From: Paraburkholderia tropica
GTDB lineage: Bacteria > Pseudomonadota > Gammaproteobacteria > Burkholderiales > Burkholderiaceae
Direction of reading: 5' to 3'
Length of the DNA: 64,000 nt
Assembly: GCF_914484835.1 (NCBI RefSeq)
Contig: NZ_CAJZAR010000061.1
Span: forward strand, 35,227-99,226
In this document: positions 17,986 to 26,754 of the stretch, piece after piece
Layout: each line of letters begins with the position of its first letter
Position numbering within the stretch: the stretch's first letter is position 1
Translations under genes and position numbers: made by a program
The notes under the pieces: model-generated
Databases searched by the model: none
What the model was told of the DNA's origin: nothing
What the model saw: only the letters and a program-made list of their open reading frames with translations

Positions 17986-18627
17986 ATGGCATGGAATCGT
18001 GACGAAATGGCCGCGCGCGCGGCAAAGGAACTGCAGGACGGCTTTTACGTGAACCTCGGCATCGGGCTGCCGACGCTCGTGGCCAATCACGTGCCGGAAG
18101 GCGTGGAAGTGTGGCTGCAATCGGAAAACGGCCTGCTTGGTATTGGCCCGTTTCCGACCGAAGATCAGGTCGACGCCGACATGATCAACGCGGGCAAGCA
18201 AACCGTGACCACGCTGCCGGGCTCGTCGATTTTCTCGTCGGCGGACTCGTTCGCGATGATTCGCGGCGGCCACATCAATCTGGCGATCCTCGGTGCGATG
18301 CAGGTGAGCGAGAAGGGCGACCTGGCCAACTGGATGATCCCCGGCAAGATGATCAAGGGCATGGGCGGCGCGATGGACCTCGTGGCGGGCGTCAAGCGCG
18401 TGGTCGTGCTGATGGAGCACGTGGCGAAGGGCGACCAGCACAAGATTCTCGACCAATGCACGCTGCCGCTCACGGGCGTGGGCGTGGTGGACATCATCAT
18501 TACCGACCTCGGCGTGATCGAGGTGACCGACGCCGGGCTGAAGGTGACCGAACTCGCGCCGGGCGTGACGGTGGACGAGATCAAGGCCAAGACCGGCGCG
18601 CCGCTCGACGTGAGCGCCGTGGGTTGA
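17986..18627 (+). CDS. scoB: 3-oxoacid CoA-transferase subunit B
   Basis: The protein has 213 residues. 'LQSENGLLGIGPFP' near residue 44 carries the glutamate that forms the enzyme-CoA thioester. 'GAMQVSEKGDLANWMIPGK' and 'MGGAMDLVAG' are further family stretches. It is the catalytic beta subunit partner of the preceding gene. A GGAGGGAGAC ribosome site fills most of the 15-base gap. The operon ends at a UUCG-capped terminator. Confidence 0.94.
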   Translation: MAWNRDEMAARAAKELQDGFYVNLGIGLPTLVANHVPEGVEVWLQSENGLLGIGPFPTEDQVDADMINAGKQTVTTLPGSSIFSSADSFAMIRGGHINLAILGAMQVSEKGDLANWMIPGKMIKGMGGAMDLVAGVKRVVVLMEHVAKGDQHKILDQCTLPLTGVGVVDIIITDLGVIEVTDAGLKVTELAPGVTVDEIKAKTGAPLDVSAVG

Positions 18628-18942
18628 GGCGGAGACTGCCGATAGCAGTGCGGTTTTCGCAGCAGAAGATTGCATGATGGACGCGGGCGGGACTTCGGTC
18701 TCGCCCGTTTCGTTTTGGACGATTCCATTCTTGCGCGTTTGCGCGCTCCTGAAACCTCGTCCTGATGGCATAGGCCGTTCGGCACGGTGCCTGAGCGCGG
18801 GATTCGCCGCCGGATGGCGCGCCGGGCGGGGCGCGAAGGGCCCGCAAGTGGGTGCGCGCCACGCCGCGCCCGTCCATCCCGGCTCACAAAGGCGTTTAGA
18901 ATTCGTCCTGAGCCTTCGGGCGCCACCAGCGAGGACCTAGCG
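18628..18942. other. intergenic region after scoB
   Basis: The 315 bases hold the scoB terminator at 18684-18716 and then GC-rich sequence leading to the hydrolase start. No further gene is supported. Confidence 0.6.
18684..18716 (+). terminator. Rho-independent terminator with UUCG loop
   Basis: CGGGCGGGAC and GTCTCGCCCG pair over 10 bp (one G-T) around a TTCG tetraloop, followed by TTTCGTTTT. Confidence 0.85.
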
Positions 18943-19836
18943 ATGACCGAATCGTCTGCCGTGCCGCGTCAGCAGTACGTCCAGTGTCTCAGCCCCTCGG
19001 GGCTGCACCGCGTCGCGTACACCGAGTGGGGCGATCCCGCGAATCCGCGCGTGCTCGTCTGTGTGCATGGCCTCACGCGCTCCAGCCGCGATTTCGATCG
19101 TCTGGCGGCGGCGTTATGCGGCACGTATCGCGTCGTTTGTCCCGACGTGGTCGGTCGCGGGCTGTCGCCGTGGCTGATCGACCCGCGCGGTTATGGCGTC
19201 GCGCAGTACGTGGCCGACATGGTCACGCTGATCGCGCGCACGGGCGTGGAGCAGGTCGACTGGTTCGGCACCTCGATGGGCGGTTTGATCGGCATGGCGC
19301 TCGCGGGGCTGCCCGACGCGCCCATCGGCCGTTTGCTGCTCAACGACATCGGCCCGCATATCGAGCCGGCCTCGCTCGAGCGTATCGGCGAGTACGTCGG
19401 GCGTGACGAGCGCTTCGCGACGCTGCAGGAAGGCATCGACAACGCCGCGCTGCTGGCGGCCTCGTTCGGGCCGCTGACCGCCGATGAATGGCGCGAGATC
19501 AACACGCCGCTGCTGCACGAGGTGGACGGTGCGTGGCGCTATCGCTACGACCCGCGTATTTCGGAGGCCTTCAAGGGCGTGACGCCCGAGCAGAACGAGC
19601 AGGGCGAGCAGTTTTTGTGGCGCTCGCTGGCGGCGTTCAAGGGGCCGGTGCTCAGCGTGCGCGGCGAACTGTCGGATCTGCTGTCGCGCGAAACCGTCGC
19701 GCAAATGGTCGAAAAGGGCCAGCAGGTCGAGAGCGTCGAAATCGCGGGTGTCGGCCATGCGCCGGCCTTCCTCTCGCCTGAGCAGATCGGGATCGCGCGC
19801 CGTTTCTTCGCCGGGGAGCCGGTCAGCGCGTCATAA
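18943..19836 (+). CDS. alpha/beta hydrolase
   Basis: The protein has 297 residues. It shows 'VCVHGLTRSSRDFDRL' (oxyanion loop), 'DVVGRGLSPW', nucleophile elbow 'FGTSMGGLIG', the acid-bearing strand 'LSVRGELSDLL' and the 'GVGHAPAF' histidine. The natural substrate is unknown. The start at 18943 (MTESSAV) is the first ATG giving a normal-length protein. The earlier open frame is Arg-rich. It is followed by ridA after 72 bases, possibly co-transcribed. Confidence 0.88.
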   Translation: MTESSAVPRQQYVQCLSPSGLHRVAYTEWGDPANPRVLVCVHGLTRSSRDFDRLAAALCGTYRVVCPDVVGRGLSPWLIDPRGYGVAQYVADMVTLIARTGVEQVDWFGTSMGGLIGMALAGLPDAPIGRLLLNDIGPHIEPASLERIGEYVGRDERFATLQEGIDNAALLAASFGPLTADEWREINTPLLHEVDGAWRYRYDPRISEAFKGVTPEQNEQGEQFLWRSLAAFKGPVLSVRGELSDLLSRETVAQMVEKGQQVESVEIAGVGHAPAFLSPEQIGIARRFFAGEPVSAS

Positions 19837-19908
19837 TATGAGTTAGTCGCGCGCGCTCCGGTGCCGATCCGGGCGCGTCCGGCACGTTCAACTTCAACAG
19901 GAATTTAC

Positions 19909-20262
19909 ATGGCAGTCATTCGTCACCACGTGGGTCCGCGTCTTTCGGAAACCGCTGTTTACAACGGTACGGTCTATCTCGCGGGTCAGATCGCCGAGGA
20001 CACGAAGCAGGACATCGCTGGCCAGACGCGCGAAGTGCTCGGCCATATCGACCGCCTGCTGGGCGAAGCGAACAGCGACAAGACGCTGCTGCTGTCGGTG
20101 CAGATCTATATCGCCGACATGAAGGATTTCGCGGGCATGAACGCCGAGTGGGACAAGTGGGTTCCGCAAGGCGCCACGCCGCCGCGCGCGACCGTCGAAG
20201 CGAAGCTCGCCAACCCGGAATGCCTGATCGAAATCGTCGTGGTGGCCGCGCAGCGCGACTGA
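19909..20262 (+). CDS. RidA family protein (reactive enamine/imine deaminase)
   Basis: The 117-residue protein matches the RidA/YjgF fold: 'VYNGTVYLAGQIAEDT', 'LLSVQIYIADMKDFAGMNAEWD' and 'PPRATVEAKLANPECLIEI', where the arginine of 'PPRAT' is the key substrate-binding residue. RidA proteins hydrolyse reactive enamines released by PLP enzymes. The start follows AACAGGAA at 8 bases. Confidence 0.92.
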   Translation: MAVIRHHVGPRLSETAVYNGTVYLAGQIAEDTKQDIAGQTREVLGHIDRLLGEANSDKTLLLSVQIYIADMKDFAGMNAEWDKWVPQGATPPRATVEAKLANPECLIEIVVVAAQRD

Positions 20263-20389
20263 GCGCGCGCCGCTTCTACTGCCGCTTCGGCCACCGGTTC
20301 GCCAGGCGTTAATTTGGGTTTCGTATCGTCCGAATCGACCGTTTTACCGTAGTCATAAGCCCGTCCGGTACGCCGGCGGGCCCAGCCTC

Positions 20390-22651
20390 ATGAGCAGCGA
20401 CACCATTCCTACCGTCCCCGCCGATCAAGCCGGCTCAGCGCCGCAAGCCGCGCTGCCGTCGCTCGACGACGCGCTCGCGTTCGTGCGCGAGCACGCGGGC
20501 GACGCGCGTCTCTCGACGGGCGAGCCGCTGTTCGAGCACGCGCAGGGCACGGCGTCGATCCTGAGCCGCCTGAACGTCGATCCACCGGCGGTGCTGGCTG
20601 CGGCGCTGTTCAATCTCGCGCCGCATCTCGACGACCCGGAGCGCACGCTCGAAGGGCGCTTCGGCGCCGAAGTCGCGAAGCTCACCTTCGACGTGCGCAA
20701 GCTGCTGCGCCTCGGTTCGGTGAGCCGCCGCGCGGCCGCGCAGAGCGCCGCGCCCGAGTCGGGCCGCGAAAGCCGCGACGCGCAGGCCGCGCGGCGCGCT
20801 CAGGTCGAGTCGCTGCGCAAGATGCTGCTGGCGTTCGCGCAGGACATCCGCGTGGTGCTGATTCGTCTCGCGTCGCGGCTGCAATCGCTGCGTTATTACG
20901 CGGCGGCGAAGATCCAGCCTGCGCCCGAGGTCTCGCACGAAACGCTCGAAATCTACGCGCCGCTCGCGAACCGGCTCGGCATCTGGCAACTGAAGTGGGA
21001 GCTCGAAGACCTCGCGTTCCGCTTCGAGGAGCCGGTCACGTACAAGCGCATCGCGAAGCTGCTCGACGAGAAGCGCGTCGAGCGCGAGAGCTATGTGTCC
21101 GAAGCCATCGCGCGGCTTCAGCACGAACTGGCGGCGGCGCACATCGACGCCGAAGTGAGCGGGCGGCCGAAGCACATCTACAGCATCTGGAAGAAGATGC
21201 GCGGCAAGGAGATCGACTTCTCCGAGCTGTACGACGTGCGTGCCTTCCGCGTGATCGTGCGCGACATCAAGGATTGCTACACGGTGCTCGGCATCGTGCA
21301 CAACCTCTGGCAGCCGGTGCCGCGCGAGTTCGACGACTACATCTCGCGTCCCAAGCCCAACGGCTATCGCTCGCTGCATACCGTCGTGGTCGGCGACGAC
21401 GGGCGCGCGTTCGAAGTGCAGATCCGCACCCAGGAAATGCATCAGTTCGCGGAATACGGTGTGGCCGCGCACTGGCGCTACAAGGAAGCGGGCACGAAGG
21501 GCTATGGCGGCCAGTTCAGCGCGAGCAGCAGCTACGACGAGAAGATCGCCTGGCTGCGCCAGTTGCTCGCGTGGAAGGACGACGTGTCCGACGAGCGGCA
21601 GCCGTGGGAAGAATTGCGTCAGGCCACGCTCGACGACGACCATATTTACGTGCTCACGCCCCAGGCGCGCGTGATCGCGTTGCCGCAAGGCGCGACGCCG
21701 CTCGATTTCGCGTATCACCTGCATAGCGAGCTGGGCCATCGCTGCCGCGGCGCGCGCGTCGACGGCGCGATGGTGCCGCTCAACACGCAGTTGCAGAACG
21801 GTCAGACGGTCGAGATCGTGTCGGTGAAGGAGGGAGGTCCGTCGCGCGACTGGCTCAATCCGCAACTCGGCTATCTGCAAAGCCACCGCGCGCGCCAGAA
21901 GGTGCGCGCGTGGTTCAACGCGATCGAGGCGCAGGAACACATTGCGACTGGCCGCGCGATGGTCGAAAAGACGCTGCAACGCGAGGGGCGCACCTCGGTC
22001 AATCTCGACCAGCTGGCCGCGAAGCTCGGTTTCAAGTCGACCGACGAGTTCTTCAGCGTAGTCGGCAAGGAAGAGTTCAGCCTGCGTCACGTCGAGCACG
22101 CGCTCAGCGATGCGCCGGTCGCGGAGCCCGAGGAGGAAACGCCCGAACAGCTCACGAAGCGCGCGAGCGGCGCGAACGTGGCGCACGGCGGCTCGTCGGG
22201 CGTGCTGGTCGTGGGCGTCGATGCGTTGCTCACGCAGCTCGCGCGCTGCTGCCGTCCCGCGCCGCCGGACGAGATCAGCGGGTTCGTCACGCGCGGCAAG
22301 GGTATGTCGATTCACCGCAGCGATTGCCCGACGTTCATCCGCATGGCGCGCCGCGCGCCCGAGCGCGTGCTGCAAACCACGTGGTCCGCCGACGTGATGG
22401 GCGGGCGCGGCCAGTCGGTCTATCCGGTTGATATCTCGATCGAGGCCACCGACCGGCAAGGCTTGCTGCGCGACATCTCCGAAGTGTTCGCGCGCGAGAA
22501 GATGAACGTGATCGGCGTGAAGACGCAGTCGCGCCGCAACGCGGCCTATATGCAGTTCACGGTCGAGGTGTCGAATTCCGCGCAGATCCAGCGCGCCTGT
22601 GTCGTGTTGGGCGAAGTGGCGGGCGTGGTGCGGGCGTCGCGGCGGAGTTGA
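20390..22651 (+). CDS. relA: (p)ppGpp synthetase RelA with degenerate hydrolase domain
   Basis: The protein has 753 residues. Residues 45-150 are the HD-like region but lack the metal-binding HD motif: where SpoT proteins read HDxxED this one reads 'ALFNLAPHL', so hydrolase activity is unlikely. The synthetase domain (about 235-350) is intact with 'GRPKHIYSIWKKM', 'YDVRAFRVIV' and 'KPNGYRSLHT'. A TGS domain (about 418-480, 'YVLTPQARVIALPQGATPLD') and a C-terminal ACT domain (about 675-750) follow. It makes (p)ppGpp on ribosomes stalled by uncharged tRNA. Its place beside a tRNA gene and tRNA-synthetase operon is conserved in this lineage. Confidence 0.94.
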   Translation: MSSDTIPTVPADQAGSAPQAALPSLDDALAFVREHAGDARLSTGEPLFEHAQGTASILSRLNVDPPAVLAAALFNLAPHLDDPERTLEGRFGAEVAKLTFDVRKLLRLGSVSRRAAAQSAAPESGRESRDAQAARRAQVESLRKMLLAFAQDIRVVLIRLASRLQSLRYYAAAKIQPAPEVSHETLEIYAPLANRLGIWQLKWELEDLAFRFEEPVTYKRIAKLLDEKRVERESYVSEAIARLQHELAAAHIDAEVSGRPKHIYSIWKKMRGKEIDFSELYDVRAFRVIVRDIKDCYTVLGIVHNLWQPVPREFDDYISRPKPNGYRSLHTVVVGDDGRAFEVQIRTQEMHQFAEYGVAAHWRYKEAGTKGYGGQFSASSSYDEKIAWLRQLLAWKDDVSDERQPWEELRQATLDDDHIYVLTPQARVIALPQGATPLDFAYHLHSELGHRCRGARVDGAMVPLNTQLQNGQTVEIVSVKEGGPSRDWLNPQLGYLQSHRARQKVRAWFNAIEAQEHIATGRAMVEKTLQREGRTSVNLDQLAAKLGFKSTDEFFSVVGKEEFSLRHVEHALSDAPVAEPEEETPEQLTKRASGANVAHGGSSGVLVVGVDALLTQLARCCRPAPPDEISGFVTRGKGMSIHRSDCPTFIRMARRAPERVLQTTWSADVMGGRGQSVYPVDISIEATDRQGLLRDISEVFAREKMNVIGVKTQSRRNAAYMQFTVEVSNSAQIQRACVVLGEVAGVVRASRRS

Positions 22652-22729
22652 TGCGTATCGATGCGGGTGAGGGAGGGCGCAATGGTTTCTCCCGATTGCG
22701 TTCCTCCATGCCGCAACGCAAAAAAGCTC

Positions 22730-22758
22730 TTGCCAGCTCCGTGAAAACGTTATATAGT
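22730..22758 (+). promoter_or_regulatory. sigma70-type promoter for tRNA-Val
   Basis: TTGCCA (22730-22735) and TATAGT (22753-22758) are separated by 17 bases, 11 bases before the mature tRNA. Confidence 0.75.
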
Positions 22759-22769
22759 CTTGCTTCTTC

Positions 22770-22846
22770 AGGCTCGTAGCTCAGCTGGTTAGAGCACCAC
22801 CTTGACATGGTGGGGGTCGTTGGTTCGAGTCCAATCGAGCCTACCA
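22770..22846 (+). tRNA. tRNA-Val (anticodon GAC)
   Basis: The 77-base cloverleaf has acceptor AGGCTCG pairing with CGAGCCT before ACCA. The anticodon arm CCACC-TTGACAT-GGTGG gives GAC. The T-arm holds GGTTCGAGTCC. The encoded CCA is present. Confidence 0.97.
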
Positions 22847-22875
22847 ACGAAATCGAAGTTTTGATGTGCGGTTAG

Positions 22876-23013
22876 CATCGGGGCTTCAAGGCAGTAAAAG
22901 CGCTCTGCGCTCAAGGCGAATACGGTTATGACATCGCGAACGTTTACCGAAACTACTTCGGAGCGACGCTAGTCGAGGACCTCTTTCGCCCTGCAATCTG
23001 GTTTGAAAAGTGA
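22876..23013 (+). pseudogene. 45-codon coding remnant without a start, between tRNA-Val and thrS
   Basis: After a TAG at 22873-22875 a frame stays open for 45 codons to TGA at 23011-23013. Its translation looks protein-like ('ALCAQGEYGYDIANVYRNYF', ending 'RPAIWFEK'). There is no ATG, GTG or TTG start with a ribosome site. It reads as the 3' end of a lost gene. Its position directly after a tRNA, a common integration site, suggests the scar of an old element. No duplicated tRNA end is seen nearby. I do not recognise the family. Confidence 0.35.
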
Positions 23014-23048
23014 ATGCGGCCCCTCGAAAGCGGGGCCGCATTTTTTTT
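23013..23048 (+). terminator. strong Rho-independent terminator upstream of thrS
   Basis: AATGCGGCCCC / GGGGCCGCATT form a perfect 11-bp stem with an 8-base loop and eight T's. It ends 70 bases before thrS, separating tRNA-Val transcription from thrS. Confidence 0.9.
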
Positions 23049-23117
23049 CGCCGCGAGTTTTGCGCGGGGCTGTTCCCACGAATACGATGTGCCGTCGAGG
23101 CACTTCTGGAGAAAAAC

Positions 23118-25025
23118 ATGGTTGCGATACGTCTGCCCGACGGTTCGGTTCGACAGTACGATCATCCCGTCACGGTCGCCGAAGTGGCGGCTTCGATTGG
23201 CGCGGGCCTCGCCAAGGCGGCGCTCGGCGGCAAGCTCGACGGTGAACTGGTCGACACGTCGACGCTGATCGATCACGACGCATCGCTGGCCATCGTCACG
23301 GACAAGGACGCCGACGGTCTCGACATCATCCGTCACTCCACGGCGCACTTGCTGGCGTACGCGGTCAAGGAGCTGTTCCCGGAAGCGCAGGTCACGATCG
23401 GGCCGGTCATCGACAACGGCTTCTATTACGACTTCGCCTACAGCCGTCCCTTCACGCCCGAAGATCTGGAAAAGATCGAAAAGCGCATGCAGGAGCTCGC
23501 AAAGAAGGACGAGCAGGTCACGCGCCGCGTCGTCTCGCGCGGCGACGCCGTCGACTACTTCAAGAGCATCGGCGAGAAGTACAAGGCTGAGATCATCGAG
23601 TCGATTCCGGGCGACCAGGACATCAAGCTGTATTCGCACGGCGGTTTCACCGACCTGTGCCGCGGCCCGCACGTCCCGTCGACGGGCAAGCTCAAGGTTT
23701 TCAAGCTCATGAAGGTTGCTGGCGCGTACTGGCGCGGCGACGCGAAGAACGAGCAGCTGCAGCGCATCTACGGCACGGCCTGGACGAAGAAGGAAGATCA
23801 GGAACTCTATCTTCACAATCTCGAAGAGGCTGAAAAGCGCGATCACCGCAAGCTCGGCAAGCAGCTCGACCTGTTCCACATGCAGGACGAGTCGCCGGGC
23901 ATGGTGTTCTGGCACCCGAAGGGCTGGACGCTCTGGCAGCAGGTCGAGCAGTACATGCGCGGCCGCCTGCGCGTGGCCGGCTACGACGAAATCAAGACGC
24001 CGATGATCATGGACCGCTCGCTGTGGGAAGCGTCGGGTCACTGGCAGAACTATCGTGAAAACATGTTCACGACGGAGTCGGAGAAGCGCGACTACGCGAT
24101 CAAGCCGATGAACTGCCCGGGCCACGTCCAGGTGTTCAACCACGGCCTGCGTTCGTACCGCGATCTGCCGCTGCGTTACGCGGAATTCGGTTCGTGCCAT
24201 CGCAACGAGGCGTCGGGCGCGCTGCACGGTCTGATGCGCGTGCGCGGTTTCGTCCAGGACGATGCGCACATCTTCTGTACGGAAGATCAGATCATCGCCG
24301 AGTCGATCGCCTTCAACACGCTCGCGATGAGCGTCTACAAGGATTTCGGGTTCGATCACATCGACATCAAGCTGTCGCTGCGCCCCGAGTCGCGCGCGGG
24401 TACGGACGAAATCTGGGATCGTGCCGAACAAGGTTTGCGCGAAGCGCTGACGGCGTGCGGCCTGAGCTGGGAAGAACTGCCGGGCGAGGGCGCGTTCTAC
24501 GGTCCGAAGGTCGAGTACCACATCAAGGATGCGCTCGGCCGTTCGTGGCAGTGCGGCACGCTGCAGCTCGACATGGTGCTGCCGGAGCGCCTTGGCGCCG
24601 AGTACGTGGCGGAAGACAACAGCCGCCGCCGCCCGATCATGCTGCACCGCGCGATCCTCGGTTCGATGGAGCGTTTCCTCGGTATTTTGATCGAGCACCA
24701 TGCTGGTGCAATGCCGTCCTGGCTGGCTCCGATGCAGGTCGTTGTGATGAATATCGCGGAAAGTCAGGCCGAATATGCAGCAAATCTAGCCCAATCGTTG
24801 CAAAAACAAGGGGTTAGAGTGCAGGCCGATTTGCGCAATGAGAAAATTAGCTATAAAATACGCGAGCACACGCTTGAGAAGGTCCCGTACCTGCTGGTTG
24901 TCGGCGACAAAGAGCGTGAAGCACAAACGGTAGCCGTGCGTGCCCGTGGCGGTGTCGACCTGGGTGTCATGCCTGTCGACGCATTCGCTGAACGTCTGGC
25001 GCAGGACGTCAAGTCGTTCAAGTGA
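23118..25025 (+). CDS. thrS: threonine-tRNA ligase
   Basis: The 635-residue protein is full length for the family. It has an N-terminal TGS domain (1-62, 'IRLPDGSVRQYDHPVTVAEV'), an editing domain with 'RHSTAHLLAYAV' and a class II catalytic core. The zinc cysteine lies in 'KPMNCPGHVQVF' (C333). Motif 2 is 'RYAEFGSCHRNEASG' and motif 3 lies near 'HRAILGSMERFLG'. The anticodon-binding domain is C-terminal. I chose ATG 23118, which follows GGAG at 23108-23111. The open frame upstream runs through the terminator. It is the first gene of the thrS-infC-rpmI-rplT-pheST-ihfA cluster. Confidence 0.97.
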   Translation: MVAIRLPDGSVRQYDHPVTVAEVAASIGAGLAKAALGGKLDGELVDTSTLIDHDASLAIVTDKDADGLDIIRHSTAHLLAYAVKELFPEAQVTIGPVIDNGFYYDFAYSRPFTPEDLEKIEKRMQELAKKDEQVTRRVVSRGDAVDYFKSIGEKYKAEIIESIPGDQDIKLYSHGGFTDLCRGPHVPSTGKLKVFKLMKVAGAYWRGDAKNEQLQRIYGTAWTKKEDQELYLHNLEEAEKRDHRKLGKQLDLFHMQDESPGMVFWHPKGWTLWQQVEQYMRGRLRVAGYDEIKTPMIMDRSLWEASGHWQNYRENMFTTESEKRDYAIKPMNCPGHVQVFNHGLRSYRDLPLRYAEFGSCHRNEASGALHGLMRVRGFVQDDAHIFCTEDQIIAESIAFNTLAMSVYKDFGFDHIDIKLSLRPESRAGTDEIWDRAEQGLREALTACGLSWEELPGEGAFYGPKVEYHIKDALGRSWQCGTLQLDMVLPERLGAEYVAEDNSRRRPIMLHRAILGSMERFLGILIEHHAGAMPSWLAPMQVVVMNIAESQAEYAANLAQSLQKQGVRVQADLRNEKISYKIREHTLEKVPYLLVVGDKEREAQTVAVRARGGVDLGVMPVDAFAERLAQDVKSFK

Positions 25026-25074
25026 GCCACCTGGCAGCGCGGCTCGTTTTTTTAATTTTTAGAGGAAACGTAAC

Positions 25075-25596
25075 ATCGCTACGGATAAGTCGCATCGCAT
25101 CAACGGTGAAATCTCTGCACCCGAGGTGCGTCTCGTCGGAGTCGACAACGAGCCGCTCGGCATCGTAAAGCTGGCCGAAGCGTTCCGGATGTCGGAACAA
25201 CAGGACGTCGATCTGGTTGAAATTGCCCCGCAGGCTGTGCCCCCCGTGTGCCGCCTGATGGACTACGGCAAGTTCAAATACCAGGAGGCGAAAAAGCAAC
25301 ACGAGGCCAAGCTCAAGCAGAAGGTTATCCAGGTCAAGGAAGTCAAATTCCGTCCGGGTACCGATGACGGCGATTACAACGTCAAGCTGCGCAATCTCGT
25401 CCGCTTCCTCGAAGACGGCGACAAGACGAAGATCACGTTGCGTTTCCGTGGCCGTGAAATGGCCCACCAGGAAATCGGCATGCGCGTGCTTGAGCGTCTG
25501 CGTACGGACCTCGAAGAAGTTGGTCAGGTCGAGCAGATGCCGAAGATGGAAGGGCGCCAGATGATCATGGTGCTTTCGCCGAAGAAGAAGAAGTAA
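25075..25596 (+). CDS. infC: translation initiation factor IF-3, ATC start codon
   Basis: The 173-residue protein begins (M)ATDKSHRINGEISAPEVRLV and has the IF-3 signature 'KVKEVKFRPGTDDGDYN'-like stretch and C-terminal 'RFRGREMAHQEIG'. IF-3 binds the 30S subunit and rejects non-standard start codons. Homology to the family N-terminus requires initiation at ATC 25075, with ribosome site GAGG at 25062-25065. The first ATG-like start downstream would delete 17 conserved residues. Rare AUU/AUC starts make infC self-limiting, because IF-3 discriminates against its own start codon. The gene lies 50 bases after thrS. Confidence 0.93.
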   Translation: MATDKSHRINGEISAPEVRLVGVDNEPLGIVKLAEAFRMSEQQDVDLVEIAPQAVPPVCRLMDYGKFKYQEAKKQHEAKLKQKVIQVKEVKFRPGTDDGDYNVKLRNLVRFLEDGDKTKITLRFRGREMAHQEIGMRVLERLRTDLEEVGQVEQMPKMEGRQMIMVLSPKKKK

Positions 25597-25898
25597 TGAT
25601 GGTGTGCCGCGTCTCACACGACGCGGCGGCCAGAAGAATTTGGTAGGACGTGCAGCGCGCCATAGGGCGTGAAGCACGGGAAGCAGGTTCCGGAAATGGC
25701 GCCCGCGCGCCGCGCGAAAGTGCGGTAAACGGGCGTTTTTCCTGAAAGCGGCGGCGAGCTTGTTTTTTTAAGGCCGGCCAGCTGCCAAAACAAGTGGAGT
25801 GGGTTTCGAAGGGCGGTATGAGGGCAAAACACGAGGTGTTCGCACCGCGTGTGGGAGCCAGCCGCACACCCATGTCCATCAAATAAATGGAGTTTTTC
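25597..25898. promoter_or_regulatory. rpmI-rplT leader, probable L20 autoregulatory region
   Basis: The 302 bases between infC and rpmI have no supported ORF. The leader has CTTGTTTT at 25759-25766 pairing with AAAACAAG at 25787-25794 around GGCCGGCC, 105 bases before rpmI. In E. coli the L20 protein represses rpmI-rplT by binding structured leader RNA. A similar role here is an inference from position and structure only. Confidence 0.45.
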
Positions 25899-26096
25899 AT
25901 GCCCAAGATGAAGACCAAGAAGAGCGCCGCAAAGCGCTTCGTGGTTCGTCCGGGTGGTACCGTCAAGCGCGGTCAAGCCTTCAAGCGTCACATCCTGACC
26001 AAGAAGACCACCAAGAACAAGCGTCATCTGCGTGGTGCAACGGCCGTTCACGAGTCCGATGTGAAGTCCGTCCGCGCAATGATGCCGTTCGCGTAA
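25899..26096 (+). CDS. rpmI: 50S ribosomal protein L35
   Basis: The 65-residue protein MPKMKTKKSAAKRFVVRPGG with 'HILTKKTTKNKRHLRG' is a standard L35 of the large subunit. GGAG at 25889-25892 serves as ribosome site. rplT follows after 30 bases. Confidence 0.97.
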   Translation: MPKMKTKKSAAKRFVVRPGGTVKRGQAFKRHILTKKTTKNKRHLRGATAVHESDVKSVRAMMPFA

Positions 26097-26126
26097 TCCT
26101 CAACCGACAACTCATAGGAGCTACTC

Positions 26127-26486
26127 ATGCCTCGAGTCAAACGTGGGGTTACCGCACGGGCCCGTCACAAGAAGATCATCAACCTGGCCAAGGGTTACCG
26201 CGGCCGTCGCAATAACGTCTATCGCATCGCCAAGCAGGCGGTCATGCGCGCAGGCCAATACGCCTACCGCGATCGCCGCAACAAGAAGCGTGTGTTCCGC
26301 GCACTGTGGATCACGCGTATCAATGCAGCGGTGCGTCAGCACGACATGACCTACAGCGTGTTCATCAACGGCCTGAAGAAGGCTTCGATCGAACTCGACC
26401 GTAAGGTCCTGGCTGACATGGCTGTGTTCGACAAGGCTGCATTTGCTGCGATCGTCAAGCAGGTGAAGGCCGCCGTCGCTGCCTAA
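26127..26486 (+). CDS. rplT: 50S ribosomal protein L20
   Basis: The 119-residue protein starts [20 protein letters not shown], continues '[20 protein letters not shown]' and ends '[11 protein letters not shown]'. It binds 23S rRNA early in 50S assembly and in many bacteria represses its own operon. The start follows AGGAGCTACTC. A very strong terminator follows, so pheST downstream needs its own promoter or read-through. Confidence 0.97.
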
Positions 26487-26540
26487 GTCGGGTATTGCGC
26501 AGGTTCGTTGCAGCAGCGTCCGGTCGTTTCGGTGATGCTG

Positions 26541-26580
26541 CAACAAAAACGGGGCTCCTCACCGAGCCCCGTTTTTGTTG
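26541..26580 (+). terminator. Rho-independent terminator after rplT
   Basis: A perfect 17-bp stem runs CAACAAAAACGGGGCTC / GAGCCCCGTTTTTGTTG with a six-base loop. The T-run lies inside the right arm. Confidence 0.92.
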
Positions 26581-26754
26581 GTGAAGCGCTTCCTGCGCGC
26601 TTCAAGTGCTGTGCTTCACGTGCTGTTCAAGTGCCGAGTACGGCGCCGCTTCTGGCAGTGTCGTCACGACGTCGTCCGCGTGGGTCATCATGGCGGTCGG
26701 CAGCGTGCCTCGCTGCTCCAAGTCTCAAACACTGACGCTGAAAAGATGGGATCA

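Noticed and set aside
23010..23117. Upstream extension of thrS
   Set aside because: It would translate the terminator hairpin. The start at 23,118 has a ribosome site and matches the family N-terminus.
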